Source of the DNA: Planctomycetia bacterium
GTDB taxonomy: Bacteria > Planctomycetota > Planctomycetia > Pirellulales > UBA1268
Assembly: GCA_014192425.1 (NCBI GenBank)
Contig: BJHK01000003.1
Location: forward strand, 185,212-249,211
Reading direction: 5' to 3'
DNA: 64,000 nt
In this document: positions 38,307-49,251 of the stretch, piece by piece
How the letters are laid out: each line of letters starts with the position of its first letter
Position numbering within the stretch: the stretch's first letter is position 1
Notes under the pieces: model-generated
What the model was told of the DNA's origin: nothing
The model's database searches: none
Seen by the model: only the letters and a program-made list of their open reading frames with translations
Program-made: the position numbers and the translations under genes

Positions 38307-39584
38307 TCAGGCGAACAACTCCTTGATCACCTTGCCCGAGTTGGCGATCTTCATCGGACGGCCGTTCTTGGCGGTGAACGTCGTCTCCAGCGACACGCCC
38401 AGGGCCTTGAGGACGCTGGCCATCACGTCCTGCGACGTGTAGGGATCGCTCACCACCTCGCGGCCGTCCGCGCTCGTTTCCCCGACCGCGATGCCGCGCT
38501 TGAAGCCGGCCCCGCCCACGACCACGCTCCAGCTCCGCGCCCAGTGGTCGCGGCCCGCGCCGCCGTTGATGTTCGGCGTACGGCCGAACTCGCCCATCCA
38601 GATGATCGCCGTGTCGTCGAGCAGGCCGCGGTCGGCGAGATCAGCCACGAGTGCAGCCATCGCCTTGTCGAGCTCGGGAAGCTTGCGGTCGCGCAGCGTG
38701 GTGAAGATGTCGGCGTGATTGTCCCAGCCCCCAAGATCGACCTCGACGAACGGGACGCCCATCTCGACGAGGCGGCGGGCCATGATGCAGCCCCGACCGA
38801 AGCCGGAGTTTCCGTAGGCGTCGAGCACCTCCTTCGGCTCCTTCGACACCTTGAACGCCTCCATCTGGCGGCTTGTCAGGAGCCGCACCGTCTTCTCGAT
38901 CACCTTCTGGTGTTCGTCGGCTGAGCCGCCGCGCTTCTCACCGATGAACCCCTTCTCGATGGTCCCGAGCATCGCCAGCCGCTGCTGGAGGCGGACGGGA
39001 TCGATTCCCATGTCGAGGTTTCGCACGTTGCCGTTCGAATCGACGGTGAACGGCGCCCACGACATCCCGAGGAACCCGGGGCCGACGCTCCCCCCGCCCA
39101 CCGACACGAACGGCGGAATCTCCAGGTCGGCAACCTGCTTGGCGAGTTCGTGGGCGATCACGGATCCGTAGCCGGGATGCTCGACGTTCGGATTGGGAAC
39201 GTAGCCGGTATGCATGTAGTACCGGCCGCGCATATGGTCGGCCTCGCGGGTGCTGAGCGAGCGGACGACGGCCATGTGATGCATCTGCTGGGCCATCAGC
39301 GGCATGTGCTCGCAGATCTGGACGCCGTCGGCGGAGGTGGCGATCGGCCGGAACGGCCCGCCCGTGGCGGCGCCGGGTTTGAGATCCCAGATGTCCATGG
39401 TGCTCGGGCCGCCCCCCATCCAGAGGAGAATCGCCGCCTTGTGCCGCTTTCGCAGGTCGGTCGCGTTGGCGGCGAGGGACTGCGTGAACGTGGCGGCCGG
39501 CGCGGCGAGGGCAGCGGCACCGGCAAGGTGCGAGACGAAGTGCCGGCGCGACATGCCGGCGGGGATGTTCTGAAAGGGACCCAT
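38307..39584 (-). CDS. DUF1501 protein with Tat signal
   Basis: The 425-residue protein begins with a twin-arginine export signal (SRRHFVSHLAGAAAL). The DUF1501 body follows: AAILLWMGGGPSTMDIWDLKPG, PLMAQQMHHMAVVRSLSTREADH, GYGSVIAHELAK and IIWMGEFGRTPNIN, with the sulfatase-like DGREV region near the end. DUF1501 proteins are related to the alkaline phosphatase/sulfatase superfamily and in planctomycetes nearly always follow a DUF1549/DUF1553 gene, as here. The substrate is not known. The ATG at 39584 has GGAGG seven bases upstream. Confidence 0.9.
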   Translation of the reverse strand: MGPFQNIPAGMSRRHFVSHLAGAAALAAPAATFTQSLAANATDLRKRHKAAILLWMGGGPSTMDIWDLKPGAATGGPFRPIATSADGVQICEHMPLMAQQMHHMAVVRSLSTREADHMRGRYYMHTGYVPNPNVEHPGYGSVIAHELAKQVADLEIPPFVSVGGGSVGPGFLGMSWAPFTVDSNGNVRNLDMGIDPVRLQQRLAMLGTIEKGFIGEKRGGSADEHQKVIEKTVRLLTSRQMEAFKVSKEPKEVLDAYGNSGFGRGCIMARRLVEMGVPFVEVDLGGWDNHADIFTTLRDRKLPELDKAMAALVADLADRGLLDDTAIIWMGEFGRTPNINGGAGRDHWARSWSVVVGGAGFKRGIAVGETSADGREVVSDPYTSQDVMASVLKALGVSLETTFTAKNGRPMKIANSGKVIKELFA

Positions 39585-39637
39585 GGAATGGCCTCCGCGT
39601 CTGCCGCTGCCGGCCGGGCCGGCACTGCGGTCGTTGC

Positions 39638-41371
39638 TCAATGGTTGATGATGAATTCGTTCGAGTTGAGGATCGCCCACCACACGTCCTGGAGGGCCCC
39701 GGTCACGCTCCCGTCCCGGGCCTTGACGAGGGCATCGGCCGCCGTCAACTCCTTCTTGGTCGGCTTGCGGGCCAGGGCGGCGAGGTACAGGGCCTCGATC
39801 TTCGCCTTCGGCGGCTTCGGCCCTGCCGCCACCGCGTCGAGGAACGCGCCCTTGCCCGACGTGGTCGCCTGCTTGATGAGATCGCCGTTGAACATCATCA
39901 GCACCTGGGGAATCGAACCATTGAAGGTGGTGGCGTCGTCACCCTCGTCGGTGCCGAAGGCGATGACGAACTGCGACAGCCACTGGTCCTTCTTTTTGGC
40001 CGCTTCCTCGGCCTTGCCACTGGCCCGGTCGGCCTGGGTCGCCGTGAGGAGCGACTCATAAAGTTGCTCGGCCTGCATTTGCCGCAGGTAGAACCGGGAG
40101 AATCGCGGCTTCTCGCCGAGCGCCGGGTCATCCGCTTCGTTGTCTTTCGTGATCCGGCTGGACAGGCCATAGGCCCGGGAGAGCACGATCCAGCGGACGA
40201 GCGCCTTGAGGTCGTAGCCCCCCTCCTCGAAGCGGGCCGCCAGGCCGTCGAGGAGTTCCGGATGCGACGGAGGGTTGTGCTCGCCGAGATCGTCGACAGG
40301 ACGTGTGAACCCGTACCCGAGAAACTGCCCCCACGTCCGGTTGACGATGGCGCGGGGGAAAAAAGGGCTGGACTTGATGAACTTCACCAACTCGTGCCGC
40401 CGGTGGGCGCCGTACGGGTTCCCGTTTTCCAGGGTTCCCGGGAGGTAGCCGGTCTTGGAAATCTCACGGCCGTCGATGAACACGGGAAAGGCGACCTTCA
40501 TCTGCCCGTTGCGAAGTTCATAGTACAGCTCGGCCTCCTCCGGATTGCCCCCTTCGCCGGCCCAGTCCTGATCGACGAGTTCGATCCACTGCACGTCCCG
40601 TGAGCCGTCGAACCGGCGCAGCGCCCTGGTCTGGCGGAAGAACGCGTTCAACTCCCAGAACTGGTTCTGTTTCCCCTTGTTGAACGGATGGTTGTGGCAC
40701 TGCGTGCACTGCACCTGCAGGCCGAGGAACACCTGGGCCGTCTTCGCCGTCGCCTGAACGCCGTTCTCGACCCCCATGTCCTCGAGCTTGCCGCTGAGGA
40801 AGTTCGCCGCCCCGTTGAAGCCCTCGACATTCTTCCGGTTGGCGTTCACGCCCGTCGCCGTGACGAGCTCCTCCATGAGGCGGTCGTACGACGTGTTCTT
40901 GGAGAACGCCCGCCGCAGGTACTGCCGCATGCCCGGCCGGTTGACCTTCTCGTTCTGCACGTCCCGGCCGATGAGCACCGTCGTCCAGACGTCGGTGCAG
41001 TGACGGGCGTACTCGTCGACGTACTCGTCGCCGAGCAGGCGGTCGACCAGTGCCGCCCGCTTCGTCGGCGCGGAGTCGGAGAGGAATCGCTGCAACTCGT
41101 CGAGGGTCGGGATCCTGCCGACGAGATCGAGATGCAAGCGGCGACACCACTCGCCGTCGGCCGCCGGCGGCGCGGGTTCGAGGCCGGCATCGGTCCAGGC
41201 GGCGGCCAGTTGCTCGTCGATGAACTGCACCTGCGGCAGGGACGCCGACGCGACTTCCGGCCCGGCCCCTACCGCGGTCGTGCCCGCGATCAACCAGGCG
41301 CAGGCCAGGAAAGCAGGCAGGGCCGTCAAGGCCGTCACGACGTGCCGTATCGTGCAATGGTCGCAGCGCAT
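39638..41371 (-). CDS. DUF1549/DUF1553 protein
   Basis: The 577-residue protein has a hydrophobic N-terminal segment ([14 protein letters not shown]). DUF1549 follows with [51 protein letters not shown] and the haem-like motif CTQCHNHPF near residue 232. DUF1553 follows with [25 protein letters not shown] and SRAYGLSSR. The pair with a downstream DUF1501 gene is a planctomycete hallmark and is often linked to carbohydrate use, but no enzyme activity can be assigned. A single CxxCH suggests one haem or a metal. It heads the DUF1549-DUF1501-MATE group. Confidence 0.9.
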   Translation of the reverse strand: MRCDHCTIRHVVTALTALPAFLACAWLIAGTTAVGAGPEVASASLPQVQFIDEQLAAAWTDAGLEPAPPAADGEWCRRLHLDLVGRIPTLDELQRFLSDSAPTKRAALVDRLLGDEYVDEYARHCTDVWTTVLIGRDVQNEKVNRPGMRQYLRRAFSKNTSYDRLMEELVTATGVNANRKNVEGFNGAANFLSGKLEDMGVENGVQATAKTAQVFLGLQVQCTQCHNHPFNKGKQNQFWELNAFFRQTRALRRFDGSRDVQWIELVDQDWAGEGGNPEEAELYYELRNGQMKVAFPVFIDGREISKTGYLPGTLENGNPYGAHRRHELVKFIKSSPFFPRAIVNRTWGQFLGYGFTRPVDDLGEHNPPSHPELLDGLAARFEEGGYDLKALVRWIVLSRAYGLSSRITKDNEADDPALGEKPRFSRFYLRQMQAEQLYESLLTATQADRASGKAEEAAKKKDQWLSQFVIAFGTDEGDDATTFNGSIPQVLMMFNGDLIKQATTSGKGAFLDAVAAGPKPPKAKIEALYLAALARKPTKKELTAADALVKARDGSVTGALQDVWWAILNSNEFIINH

Positions 41372-41421
41372 TCGACCCTCGCCTGGAGCACCAGGATCAT
41401 TCTCCGCCGGGCTCTCCCAAC

Positions 41422-41427
41422 AGTATA
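41422..41427 (-). promoter_or_regulatory. Candidate -10 box of the DUF1549 group
   Basis: TATACT on the minus strand matches five of six -10 bases and lies about 50 bases before the ATG at 41371. The expected -35 position shows no good match, so confidence is low. Confidence 0.3.
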
Positions 41428-41476
41428 TCGACCGTCGGAGGTCTGAGTATTCCCGCCCGGCAGGCGGACTCCCCAT

Positions 41477-41492
41477 GTCCGGTCAACCGGAC
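41477..41492. repeat. Perfect 7-2-7 palindrome
   Basis: GTCCGGTCAACCGGAC pairs seven bases on each side of a CA centre. It lies between the rplQ terminator and the DUF1549 promoter region. It could be an operator for the DUF1549 group or a second terminator stem. Confidence 0.6.
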
Positions 41493-41505
41493 CGCTGGAG
41501 TCGGC

Positions 41506-41532
41506 AAAAAAATGGGCCGGCAACGCCCGCCC
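41506..41532 (-). terminator. Intrinsic terminator after rplQ
   Basis: In the direction of transcription GGGCGGGCGTTGCCGGCCC forms a hairpin (GGGC and GGC with GCC and GCCC, one G-G mismatch, loop GTT) directly followed by A and seven T. It begins six bases after the rplQ stop. This is the clearest Rho-independent terminator in the window and closes the ribosomal block. Confidence 0.85.
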
Positions 41533-41537
41533 GAGGC

Positions 41538-42110
41538 TCAGCGGGCGGCCGACTTCTCGACCCGCGGGGCTGGCACCGCGCCGCCGGCTTCAGCCCCGAC
41601 GAACTCGATGATCGCCCGCGGCCCGGCATCGCCGAGGCGGGGAGTCGCCAGTTTGAGGATCCGCGTGTACCCGCCGGGGCGATCGACGAACCGCGGGGCC
41701 ACCCGCTCGAACAGGATCCGCGCCGCCTGCTTGTCGCCGAGCAGTTGGATCACGCGGCGCCGCGCCTTGACTGCCGGAGCGACCGCCTGGGCCCACTTGG
41801 ACCACTCCGCGCTCTCACGCCAGCGCTTCCACTCGGCCGAATCCCGGTCGGCGGTCGTGGCGAACTGCCGGGCCGCACCCCCGGCCGCGATCCCGCGCTT
41901 CGCGATCGTCACGCAGCGCTCGACGAGCGGCCGGACTTCCTTGGCCTTGGCGAGCGTCGTGACGATGCGACCGGCCACCTTCGGCGCACCGACTTCGCCG
42001 GCGTCCGCCTCGCGCTCGGTGAGGAGCAGGGCGGAGGCAAGATTCCGGAGCAGAGCCCGCTGGTGGGACGGACTGCGCCCGAGAACGCGGCCCTTACGAC
42101 GATGACGCAT
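41538..42110 (-). CDS. rplQ: Ribosomal protein bL17, long form
   Basis: bL17 lies near the peptide exit tunnel of the large subunit. The 190-residue protein starts MRHRRKGRVLGRSPSHQRALLRNL and has AGRIVTTLAKAKEVRPLVERCVTIAKRG, then a GGYTRILKLATPRLGD motif near the end. It is much longer than the usual 120-130 residues, with an insert of about 40 residues (ATTADRDSAEWKRWRES...) in the middle and a C-terminal tail. The ATG has GAGGAG upstream. It is the last gene of the alpha cluster, downstream of rpoA. Confidence 0.93.
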   Translation of the reverse strand: MRHRRKGRVLGRSPSHQRALLRNLASALLLTEREADAGEVGAPKVAGRIVTTLAKAKEVRPLVERCVTIAKRGIAAGGAARQFATTADRDSAEWKRWRESAEWSKWAQAVAPAVKARRRVIQLLGDKQAARILFERVAPRFVDRPGGYTRILKLATPRLGDAGPRAIIEFVGAEAGGAVPAPRVEKSAAR

Positions 42111-42177
42111 GACTTTCTCCTCGACTAGTTCGCTCCGGCTCGCCCCGCCCGATTCCCGGGCGGGCGGCCGAAAATCC

Positions 42178-43167
42178 TCACGCCCCGGCCCCGGCAGGCA
42201 GTTGCATGCCGAGTTGCAGGCCCAGTTCGCGCAACTTCTCCTCGATCTCTTGGACGGAGACATCCCCCATGTTCCGCACCTCGGCGAGTTCCTCGCGGGA
42301 GCGGGCGACGAGGTCGCGCAGGTTCTCAATGCCCGCCTCGTGGAGGCAATTGGCGGCCCGCACCGAAAGCCGCAGATCCGCGACGAGCATTCCGAGGCGG
42401 CTCTCCAGCGGCGCTTCGACGGCAAACAGGCTGGCGGCAGCGGGCAGGCTGACCGCCGGCCCGGGTTTGGCGTAGCCCACGAACGGGTTGAGGTGCTTGC
42501 GGATGATCTTGGCGGCCTCGACCAGCGCCATCTCCGGCGTCACGGTGCCGTTGGTCCAGATTTCCAGGGCGAGGCGATCGTAATTCGTCTTCTGTCCGAC
42601 GCGCGTCTCCTCGACGTCGTACTTGACCCGCGTCACCGGGCTGAACACGGCGTCGACCGGGATGATGCCGATCTCCTGCGAAGCCTGGCTGTGCTCGCTG
42701 GCGGGAACATAGCCGCGACCATTTTCCACAACCATCTCCAGTTCGAACGGCACGTCATCGGTGAGCGTGGCGAGGACGAGGTCCTTGTTGACGACCTCGA
42801 CCGCGTCGTCGGTCTGGATATCGGCGCCGGTGACGGGGCCCCGCGTGCTCTTCTCCACCCGAACCACCCGCGTCGAATCGCTGTGATTCTTGACCACCAG
42901 GCTCTTCACCGCCAGGACGATGTCGGTCACGTCCTCGAGCACGCCCTTGATCGTAGTGAACTCGTGCAGGGCACCGGAGAGCTTGATTTGGGTGACGGCG
43001 CTTCCCTCCAGACTCGACAGCAGCACGCGACGCAAACTGTTCCCCACGGTCGTGCCGAACCCACGCTCGAACGGTTCGGCCACGAACCGGCCGTAGGTGG
43101 GCGTCAGTGTCTTCTCGTCGGCCACGACGGAACCGGGCAATTCGAGCCCTCGCCAGCGGATATGCAT
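42178..43167 (-). CDS. rpoA: RNA polymerase alpha subunit
   Basis: The alpha dimer is the assembly platform of RNA polymerase. The 329-residue protein has the N-terminal domain [30 protein letters not shown] and the C-terminal domain [37 protein letters not shown], which binds upstream promoter elements and activators. The ATG at 43167 has GAGGAG upstream; an upstream frame extension is not family-like. It lies between rpsD and rplQ as usual. Confidence 0.97.
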   Translation of the reverse strand: MHIRWRGLELPGSVVADEKTLTPTYGRFVAEPFERGFGTTVGNSLRRVLLSSLEGSAVTQIKLSGALHEFTTIKGVLEDVTDIVLAVKSLVVKNHSDSTRVVRVEKSTRGPVTGADIQTDDAVEVVNKDLVLATLTDDVPFELEMVVENGRGYVPASEHSQASQEIGIIPVDAVFSPVTRVKYDVEETRVGQKTNYDRLALEIWTNGTVTPEMALVEAAKIIRKHLNPFVGYAKPGPAVSLPAAASLFAVEAPLESRLGMLVADLRLSVRAANCLHEAGIENLRDLVARSREELAEVRNMGDVSVQEIEEKLRELGLQLGMQLPAGAGA

Positions 43168-43265
43168 TCGCTCACTCCTCGAAGGACGGCCGCCGGGCAG
43201 CGGCGGCCGCGATGAAATCTGCGTGTTGGTATCGAAACGGGAGGCGCTGCCTGCCGGCAGCACCA

Positions 43266-43892
43266 CTACTTGGAGCACAACTCGATGATCAGGTTGGCCT
43301 GGACGGGGATCGACACGTCGTCGGTCCCCGGCAGCCGATCGACCCGCGCTTCCGGCACCCCGGCCTCGACCCGCGAGAGGAAATCGGGCACGTCCCGCCG
43401 ATGCTCCGCGAGTGCCGCGTGAACAAGCTGCAGGCTCTTGGCCCGATTCTTGACCCGTACCAGATCACCCGCCTTCACGAGGTAGCTGGGCACGTCGAGC
43501 CGGCGGCCGTTGATCGTGATATGACCATGCATGACCATCTGCCGGGCGGCCGCACGAGACGCCGCGAAGCCGAGGCGATGCACGATGTTGTCGAGTCGCC
43601 TCTCCAACAGCGACATCAGCGACTCGCCGGTGTTGCCTCGGCCGCGTTCAGCTCGGGCGAAGTAGGTGCGGAACTGTCGCTCCAGCACACCGTAGTAGTG
43701 CTTCACCTTCTGCTTCTCGCGGAGATGCAGGCCGTAGTCGGTCGGCTTGCTGCGTCGCTTCTGCACCATGCCCGGCGGCGTCGGCCGGCGCTCGAAGGCG
43801 CACTTGGGCGTGTCGCAGCGGCTCCCCTTCAGGAACAGCTTCAGCCCATCACGGCGGCACAGCCTGCATACCGGACCAGTGATTCTTCCCAT
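43266..43892 (-). CDS. rpsD: Ribosomal protein uS4, zinc-binding form
   Basis: uS4 is a primary 16S binder and often the repressor of its own operon. The 208-residue protein has four cysteines at residues 9, 12, 26 and 31 (VCRLCRRDG and RCDTPKC), the zinc-binding version, and the S4 RNA-binding domain [40 protein letters not shown]. It precedes rpoA. Confidence 0.97.
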   Translation of the reverse strand: MGRITGPVCRLCRRDGLKLFLKGSRCDTPKCAFERRPTPPGMVQKRRSKPTDYGLHLREKQKVKHYYGVLERQFRTYFARAERGRGNTGESLMSLLERRLDNIVHRLGFAASRAAARQMVMHGHITINGRRLDVPSYLVKAGDLVRVKNRAKSLQLVHAALAEHRRDVPDFLSRVEAGVPEARVDRLPGTDDVSIPVQANLIIELCSK

Positions 43893-43971
43893 TGTTGTCT
43901 TTTCGCCCGTCTGAAATGGATTGTGGAGTGTTGTCCCGCCCGATTCGGCGGCGTGCCCGCCGCCAGCCGCA

Positions 43972-44349
43972 TCACACCCGCCGCTTCTTCGGCGGCCGGC
44001 AGCCGTTGTGCGGCAGCGGCGTGATGTCCTCGATGCTCTTCACGTTCATACCCGCCGCCTGCAGGGCCGTGATCGCACTCTCGCGGCCACTGCCCGGCCC
44101 CTGCACGCGAACCTCGAGATCCTTGACACCGAACTTGGCCGCTTTCTCCGCCGCCTGCTGGGCGGCGCACTGCCCGGCGAACGGCGTGCCTTTGCGGCTT
44201 CCCTTGAAGCCGCACGTGCCGCCGCTTGCCCAGCAGAGCGTGTCGCCACGGCTATCGGTGATCGTGACCGTGGTGTTGTTGAAACTGGCGTTGATATAGG
44301 CGATGCCGGACGTCACCGTCCGCTTCTTCGCCTTTGCAACCTTGGACAT
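43972..44349 (-). CDS. rpsK: Ribosomal protein uS11
   Basis: uS11 binds the small-subunit platform. The 125-residue protein has the conserved [29 protein letters not shown], the [21 protein letters not shown] region, and the terminal [13 protein letters not shown]. Length and motifs are normal. It is located 64 bases after rpsM. Confidence 0.97.
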   Translation of the reverse strand: MSKVAKAKKRTVTSGIAYINASFNNTTVTITDSRGDTLCWASGGTCGFKGSRKGTPFAGQCAAQQAAEKAAKFGVKDLEVRVQGPGSGRESAITALQAAGMNVKSIEDITPLPHNGCRPPKKRRV

Positions 44350-44414
44350 GAATACTCCTCGCTGACCCGCCCCGATCCGCGCCCTCGTGGCCGGAACAAA
44401 ACGGGATCCATCGA

Positions 44415-44798
44415 CTACTTGAGATCCTTGACGCCCTTCTTGCCGGCCACCGTTTTCTTCGGCCCCTTCCGCGTGCGGGCGTTCGTTCTCGTCCGCTGCC
44501 CGCGGACAGGCAGGCCGCGGCGATGCCGCAACCCGCGATAACTAGCGATATCCTTGAGACGCGAGATGTTCTGCGCGACCTGGCGTCGCAACTGCCCCTC
44601 GACGACGTAGTCCTTGTCGAGCAGGGCGGCGAGCCGCGCCAGTTCATCCTCGTGCAGGTCACGCGCCCGGCCGAGCGGATCGACGCCCGCCTTGTGGCAG
44701 AGTTCGCGTGCCACCCGCTGCCCGACCCCGTAGAGGTACTGCAGCGAGTAGATGGTCTTCTTCTCAGACGGGATGTCGACACCCATCAATCGAGGCAT
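44415..44798 (-). CDS. rpsM: Ribosomal protein uS13
   Basis: uS13 sits at the small-subunit head and contacts the P-site tRNA and the large subunit. The 127-residue protein has [26 protein letters not shown] at the start, [26 protein letters not shown] and the basic tail [12 protein letters not shown]. Length and motifs are typical. It precedes rpsK in the alpha cluster. Confidence 0.97.
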   Translation of the reverse strand: MPRLMGVDIPSEKKTIYSLQYLYGVGQRVARELCHKAGVDPLGRARDLHEDELARLAALLDKDYVVEGQLRRQVAQNISRLKDIASYRGLRHRRGLPVRGQRTRTNARTRKGPKKTVAGKKGVKDLK

Positions 44799-44896
44799 GA
44801 TTTCTTCGCTTCCGAATTCGAGTCAGGCGATCTCCGCTCCCCGGCGGGGAGACACCGGGCCGGCGAGGCCCGCTGCCCGGCAGGGAGAGGACCGAA

Positions 44897-45010
44897 TCAC
44901 CCCTGGCGCTGCTTGTGACGCGGATCGGCGCAGACGATGAAGACAACGCCCCGACGGCGGACGATCTTGCACTTCTCGCACATACGACGAACGCTGGCGC
45001 GAACCTTCAT
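44897..45010 (-). CDS. rpmJ: Ribosomal protein bL36
   Basis: The 37-residue protein is [15 protein letters not shown] then [22 protein letters not shown]. Cysteines 11, 14 and 27 and histidine 32 form the zinc site of the C+ form. It is too short for many gene finders. It lies between map and rpsM, where infA would often sit next to it; no infA is seen. A candidate promoter lies upstream at 45081. Confidence 0.97.
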   Translation of the reverse strand: MKVRASVRRMCEKCKIVRRRGVVFIVCADPRHKQRQG

Positions 45011-45020
45011 TGGACAAGCT

Positions 45021-45040
45021 CATGGCCAGGGCCGGCCATG
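45021..45040 (-). promoter_or_regulatory. Hairpin in the rpmJ leader
   Basis: CATGGCC and GGCCATG pair across a six-base loop about 11 bases upstream of the rpmJ ATG. In alpha operons a leader structure bound by uS4 is known; whether this hairpin has that role is unknown. Confidence 0.35.
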
Positions 45041-45080
45041 CCTTTGCAGCGGACTTGGGGGGATCATCGGCAAAACGGTG

Positions 45081-45109
45081 ACTATACGTTGGCAATTTCC
45101 GGTTCACAA
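45081..45109 (-). promoter_or_regulatory. Candidate promoter for the rpmJ-rplQ alpha cluster
   Basis: On the minus strand TTGTGA (45109-45104) and TATAGT (45086-45081) are 17 bases apart. The -10 box matches five of six consensus bases and the -35 four. It lies in the 179-base gap between map and rpmJ, giving a leader of about 65 bases. Confidence 0.5.
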
Positions 45110-45189
45110 GGGGGTGCCAGGAAACCGCCTTTTCCCTGCGGATCCCGCCTGCCGACCAACGACCGCAGCGTCGACCGCAGGGCATTGGC

Positions 45190-45996
45190 TCAGGCCGCCG
45201 GCCCCTCCCACCCCTGTTCGCCGGCACGCGGCGCCGCCGTCAGCACCACCGGCCCCGCCTCCGTGATCGCCACGGTGTGCTCGAAATGGGCGCTTGCCAT
45301 GCCGTCGACGGTGGACTGCGTCCAGTGGTCAGCCAGCAGCCTGACCTTCTTCGAGCCCATGTTCACCATCGGCTCCACGGCGACGACCAGCCCCGGTTCC
45401 AGCTCGAAGTCGTGGTTCTTGCGAAACGCGGGGGTGCAGAAGTTCGGCACCTGGGGATCCTCGTGCATGCTGCGGCCGATGCCATGACCGACGAAGTTCT
45501 CCACGACCGAGAACCCATGGTCGCGAACGAACCTCGCCATCTCGCTCGCCACGTCGCTCCAGCGATTCCGCTGTCCCATCAGTTGGATCGCCAGTTCGAG
45601 CACGCCGCGGGTGCAGTCGAGTAGCCTGCCGACGTCGGCGGCCACCTCCCCCACCGGATAGGTCACGGCTGAGTCACCACACCAGCCACCGATGCTGCAC
45701 CCGGTGTCGACGCTGACCACATCTCCTTCGCGCAGCACCCGCCGGCCCGGAATCCCATGCACCACCTCGTCGTTGACCGAGATGCAGCAGACGGCCGGAA
45801 ACGGGACCTTCCCCGGCACGCCGCGAAACAGGGGCACCGCCCCTTCGGCGATGAACAACCGATCCACGGCGGCATCGATCTCGCCGGTAGTGACTCCCGG
45901 ACGGATCATCGCCCCCGCGATCTGATGGGCCTTCCAGACCGCCAGACCGGCCCGGCGCATCAGGCCGATTTCCCGTGCCGAACGCAGATTGATCAC
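45190..45996 (-). CDS. map: Methionine aminopeptidase, type I
   Basis: It removes the N-terminal methionine from new proteins. The 268-residue protein has [23 protein letters not shown] at the start, [12 protein letters not shown], the metal ligands in [36 protein letters not shown] with the catalytic histidines, [14 protein letters not shown] and HFEHTVAI. The GTG at 45996 was chosen for the GGAGG ten bases upstream; an upstream GTG at 46032 is possible. It lies between adk and rpmJ, a common arrangement. Confidence 0.95.
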   Translation of the reverse strand: MINLRSAREIGLMRRAGLAVWKAHQIAGAMIRPGVTTGEIDAAVDRLFIAEGAVPLFRGVPGKVPFPAVCCISVNDEVVHGIPGRRVLREGDVVSVDTGCSIGGWCGDSAVTYPVGEVAADVGRLLDCTRGVLELAIQLMGQRNRWSDVASEMARFVRDHGFSVVENFVGHGIGRSMHEDPQVPNFCTPAFRKNHDFELEPGLVVAVEPMVNMGSKKVRLLADHWTQSTVDGMASAHFEHTVAITEAGPVVLTAAPRAGEQGWEGPAA

Positions 45997-46113
45997 GAAC
46001 TCGCTTCCTCCGTTCGTTCGGCCCCCGTCCACTGCACGACGCGCAGGCGTCGCGCACCGAAAGCCGTCAGCCGCATCATAGCCAGCCGCGGCGGCGGCTG
46101 CACGGCCGGCCCG

Positions 46114-46689
46114 TCAGCGACCGCGAGCCGCGCGACCGAAACTCACGACCGCCCGGCGCACGCGCTCGAACGTCTCTTCGGCGCTGCCGAGCCCGTCGAT
46201 GCTCGCCAGCTTGCCCTGGCGGGCGTAGTAGTCGAGCAGCGGCGCGGTCTGCAATTCGAAGCTCTCGATCCGCCGGGCGAACACCCCCGGGTCGTCGTCC
46301 TCGCGACCGCGGGCGAGCATCCGGCGGACCAGTTCATCGCGTGGGACGGCGAGTTCGATGACCCCGTCCACGCTCATCGCCCGGCGCTCGAGGAGATCGT
46401 CGAGCGTCTCCGCCTGGGGCAGCGTCCGGGGGAATCCATCGAGCAGGCAGCCGTTGCGACAGTCGGCGGACTCCAGCCGGCGGGTCACCATGCCGACGAT
46501 GATGTCGTCCGGCACGAGCTGGCCGCTGGTCATGAACCGCGCCGCCTTCAGTCCCTCGGGGGTGCCGGCCCGCATGGCCGACCGCAGCATCTCGCCGGTG
46601 GAGAGATGCGGGATGCGCAGCAGTTCCACCAGCTTCTGGCACTGCGTCCCCTTGCCGGCGCCCGGCGGTCCGATGAGGATGATCCGCAT
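46114..46689 (-). CDS. adk: Adenylate kinase
   Basis: It interconverts AMP, ADP and ATP. The 191-residue short form has the P-loop LIGPPGAGKGTQC at the start, PHLSTGEMLRSAM, LLDGFPRTLPQAETL and the RGREDDDPGVFARRI lid region. A zinc lid is absent, as in the short type. It lies between secY and map. Confidence 0.95.
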   Translation of the reverse strand: MRIILIGPPGAGKGTQCQKLVELLRIPHLSTGEMLRSAMRAGTPEGLKAARFMTSGQLVPDDIIVGMVTRRLESADCRNGCLLDGFPRTLPQAETLDDLLERRAMSVDGVIELAVPRDELVRRMLARGREDDDPGVFARRIESFELQTAPLLDYYARQGKLASIDGLGSAEETFERVRRAVVSFGRAARGR

Positions 46690-46766
46690 GGCCGAACCAC
46701 ACGAGGACGGGCGACGGGGAGGAAGAGGCGACAGCCCGGGCAGCGGGCCGGGGACACGTCCGGGGA

Positions 46767-48128
<1,362 letters not shown>

Positions 48129-48188
48129 GGACTGACGCTCCTCGTGGTTGCGGGGCCGCGGGCCGTGGTGCCGGCCGCCGCCACCACC

Positions 48189-48695
48189 TTACCCGCCGAC
48201 CGGCTTTTTCCGCGACGCCTTTTTCACGCGCTTCACCACAGGAGCCGGGCCGGGCAATTCGGTGCAGGTGCCGCCGGCCGCCTCGATCTTGGTCTTCGCT
48301 TGGGCGCTGAACCGGTGGGCCGAGACCCGCAGCGCGTGCTTCAGGTCACCCGTTCCGAGAATCTTGATCTCGTGCCAGATTCCCTTTGCGAGGCCGGACT
48401 CCCGCAGCGTCTGCGGCGTCACCTCGGCGCCGGCCGCGAATGCTCCATCCAGGGCGCCCACGTTGACACCCTTGACGATCGGGGCGTGGGCGTTGTGGAA
48501 CCCGCGCTTGGGAATCCGGCGGATGAGCGGCGTGCCGCCCCCCTCGAAAATTCCCGCCGCCGACCAGCCGGCAAGTTGCCCCTGCCCCTTGTTGCCACGG
48601 CCGGCGGTGCGGCCCCGGCCGGAGCCCGGCCCGCGACCGACCCGCAGCCGCTTGGCGTTGCCGTGGATTCCCTTGTTGACGTCGTGGATTTTCAT
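48189..48695 (-). CDS. rplO: Ribosomal protein uL15
   Basis: uL15 is in the central region of the large subunit. The 168-residue protein has MKIHDVNKGIHGNAKRLRVGRGPGSGRGRTAGRGNKGQ, FEGGGTPLIRRIPKRGF and a C-terminal KTKIEAAGGTCTEL. It has a short basic tail (VVKRVKKASRKKPVGG) beyond the usual end. The ATG has GAGGAG upstream. It follows rpsE by only 25 bases, so there is no room for rpmD. Confidence 0.96.
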   Translation of the reverse strand: MKIHDVNKGIHGNAKRLRVGRGPGSGRGRTAGRGNKGQGQLAGWSAAGIFEGGGTPLIRRIPKRGFHNAHAPIVKGVNVGALDGAFAAGAEVTPQTLRESGLAKGIWHEIKILGTGDLKHALRVSAHRFSAQAKTKIEAAGGTCTELPGPAPVVKRVKKASRKKPVGG

Positions 48696-48720
48696 GGTGC
48701 CGTCCTTCTCCTCGCTGGCG

Positions 48721-49209
48721 TCAGAGGGAAACCCCCCGGAGCCTCTCGACATCGGCCTTGGTCCGCAGTTGCTTGAGGGCGACGAGCGCCGCCTTGACAA
48801 GATTGACAGGATTGGTCGAGCCGTGGGCCTTCGAGAGCACGTCGCGGATGCCCGCCGACTCGCAGACGGCCCGCACGGCTGCCCCGGCGATGATGCCCGT
48901 GCCGGGCCCCGCCGGCAGGAGCACGACCTTGGCAGTCTCGTACCGCCCCTCGACCCGGTGCGGAATCGTTCCGGACTCGACCGGAACCTCGATCAGGTTC
49001 TTCATGCCGTCCTTGATCGCCTTCTCGACCGCCGGGGGAACCTCGTTCGCCTTGGCATAGCCGCATCCGACCTTGCCCCGGCCGTTGCCGACGACCACCA
49101 GCCCGGCGAAGCTGAACCGGCGGCCACCCTTGACCACGGTCGCGCAGCGCCGCACCTTGACGACCTTTTCCGCGAACTCGCCCGAGCGTGATTCCTTGCC
49201 AGTGGACAC
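48721..49209 (-). CDS. rpsE: Ribosomal protein uS5
   Basis: uS5 acts in decoding fidelity. The 162-residue protein has KVVKVRRCATVVKGGRRFSFAGLVVVGNGRGKVGCGYAKA (RNA-binding region), EVPPAVEKAIKDGMKNLIEV, and AGPGTGIIAGAAVRAVCESAGIRDVLSKAHGSTNPVNLVKA. Length is normal. It starts with GTG; GGAGG lies about nine bases upstream. It is followed by rplO. Confidence 0.97.
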   Translation of the reverse strand: MSTGKESRSGEFAEKVVKVRRCATVVKGGRRFSFAGLVVVGNGRGKVGCGYAKANEVPPAVEKAIKDGMKNLIEVPVESGTIPHRVEGRYETAKVVLLPAGPGTGIIAGAAVRAVCESAGIRDVLSKAHGSTNPVNLVKAALVALKQLRTKADVERLRGVSL

Positions 49210-49251
49210 TGCTGCCTGCCTCCGGTGACGGTGTGACTGATGCCGACGTGA

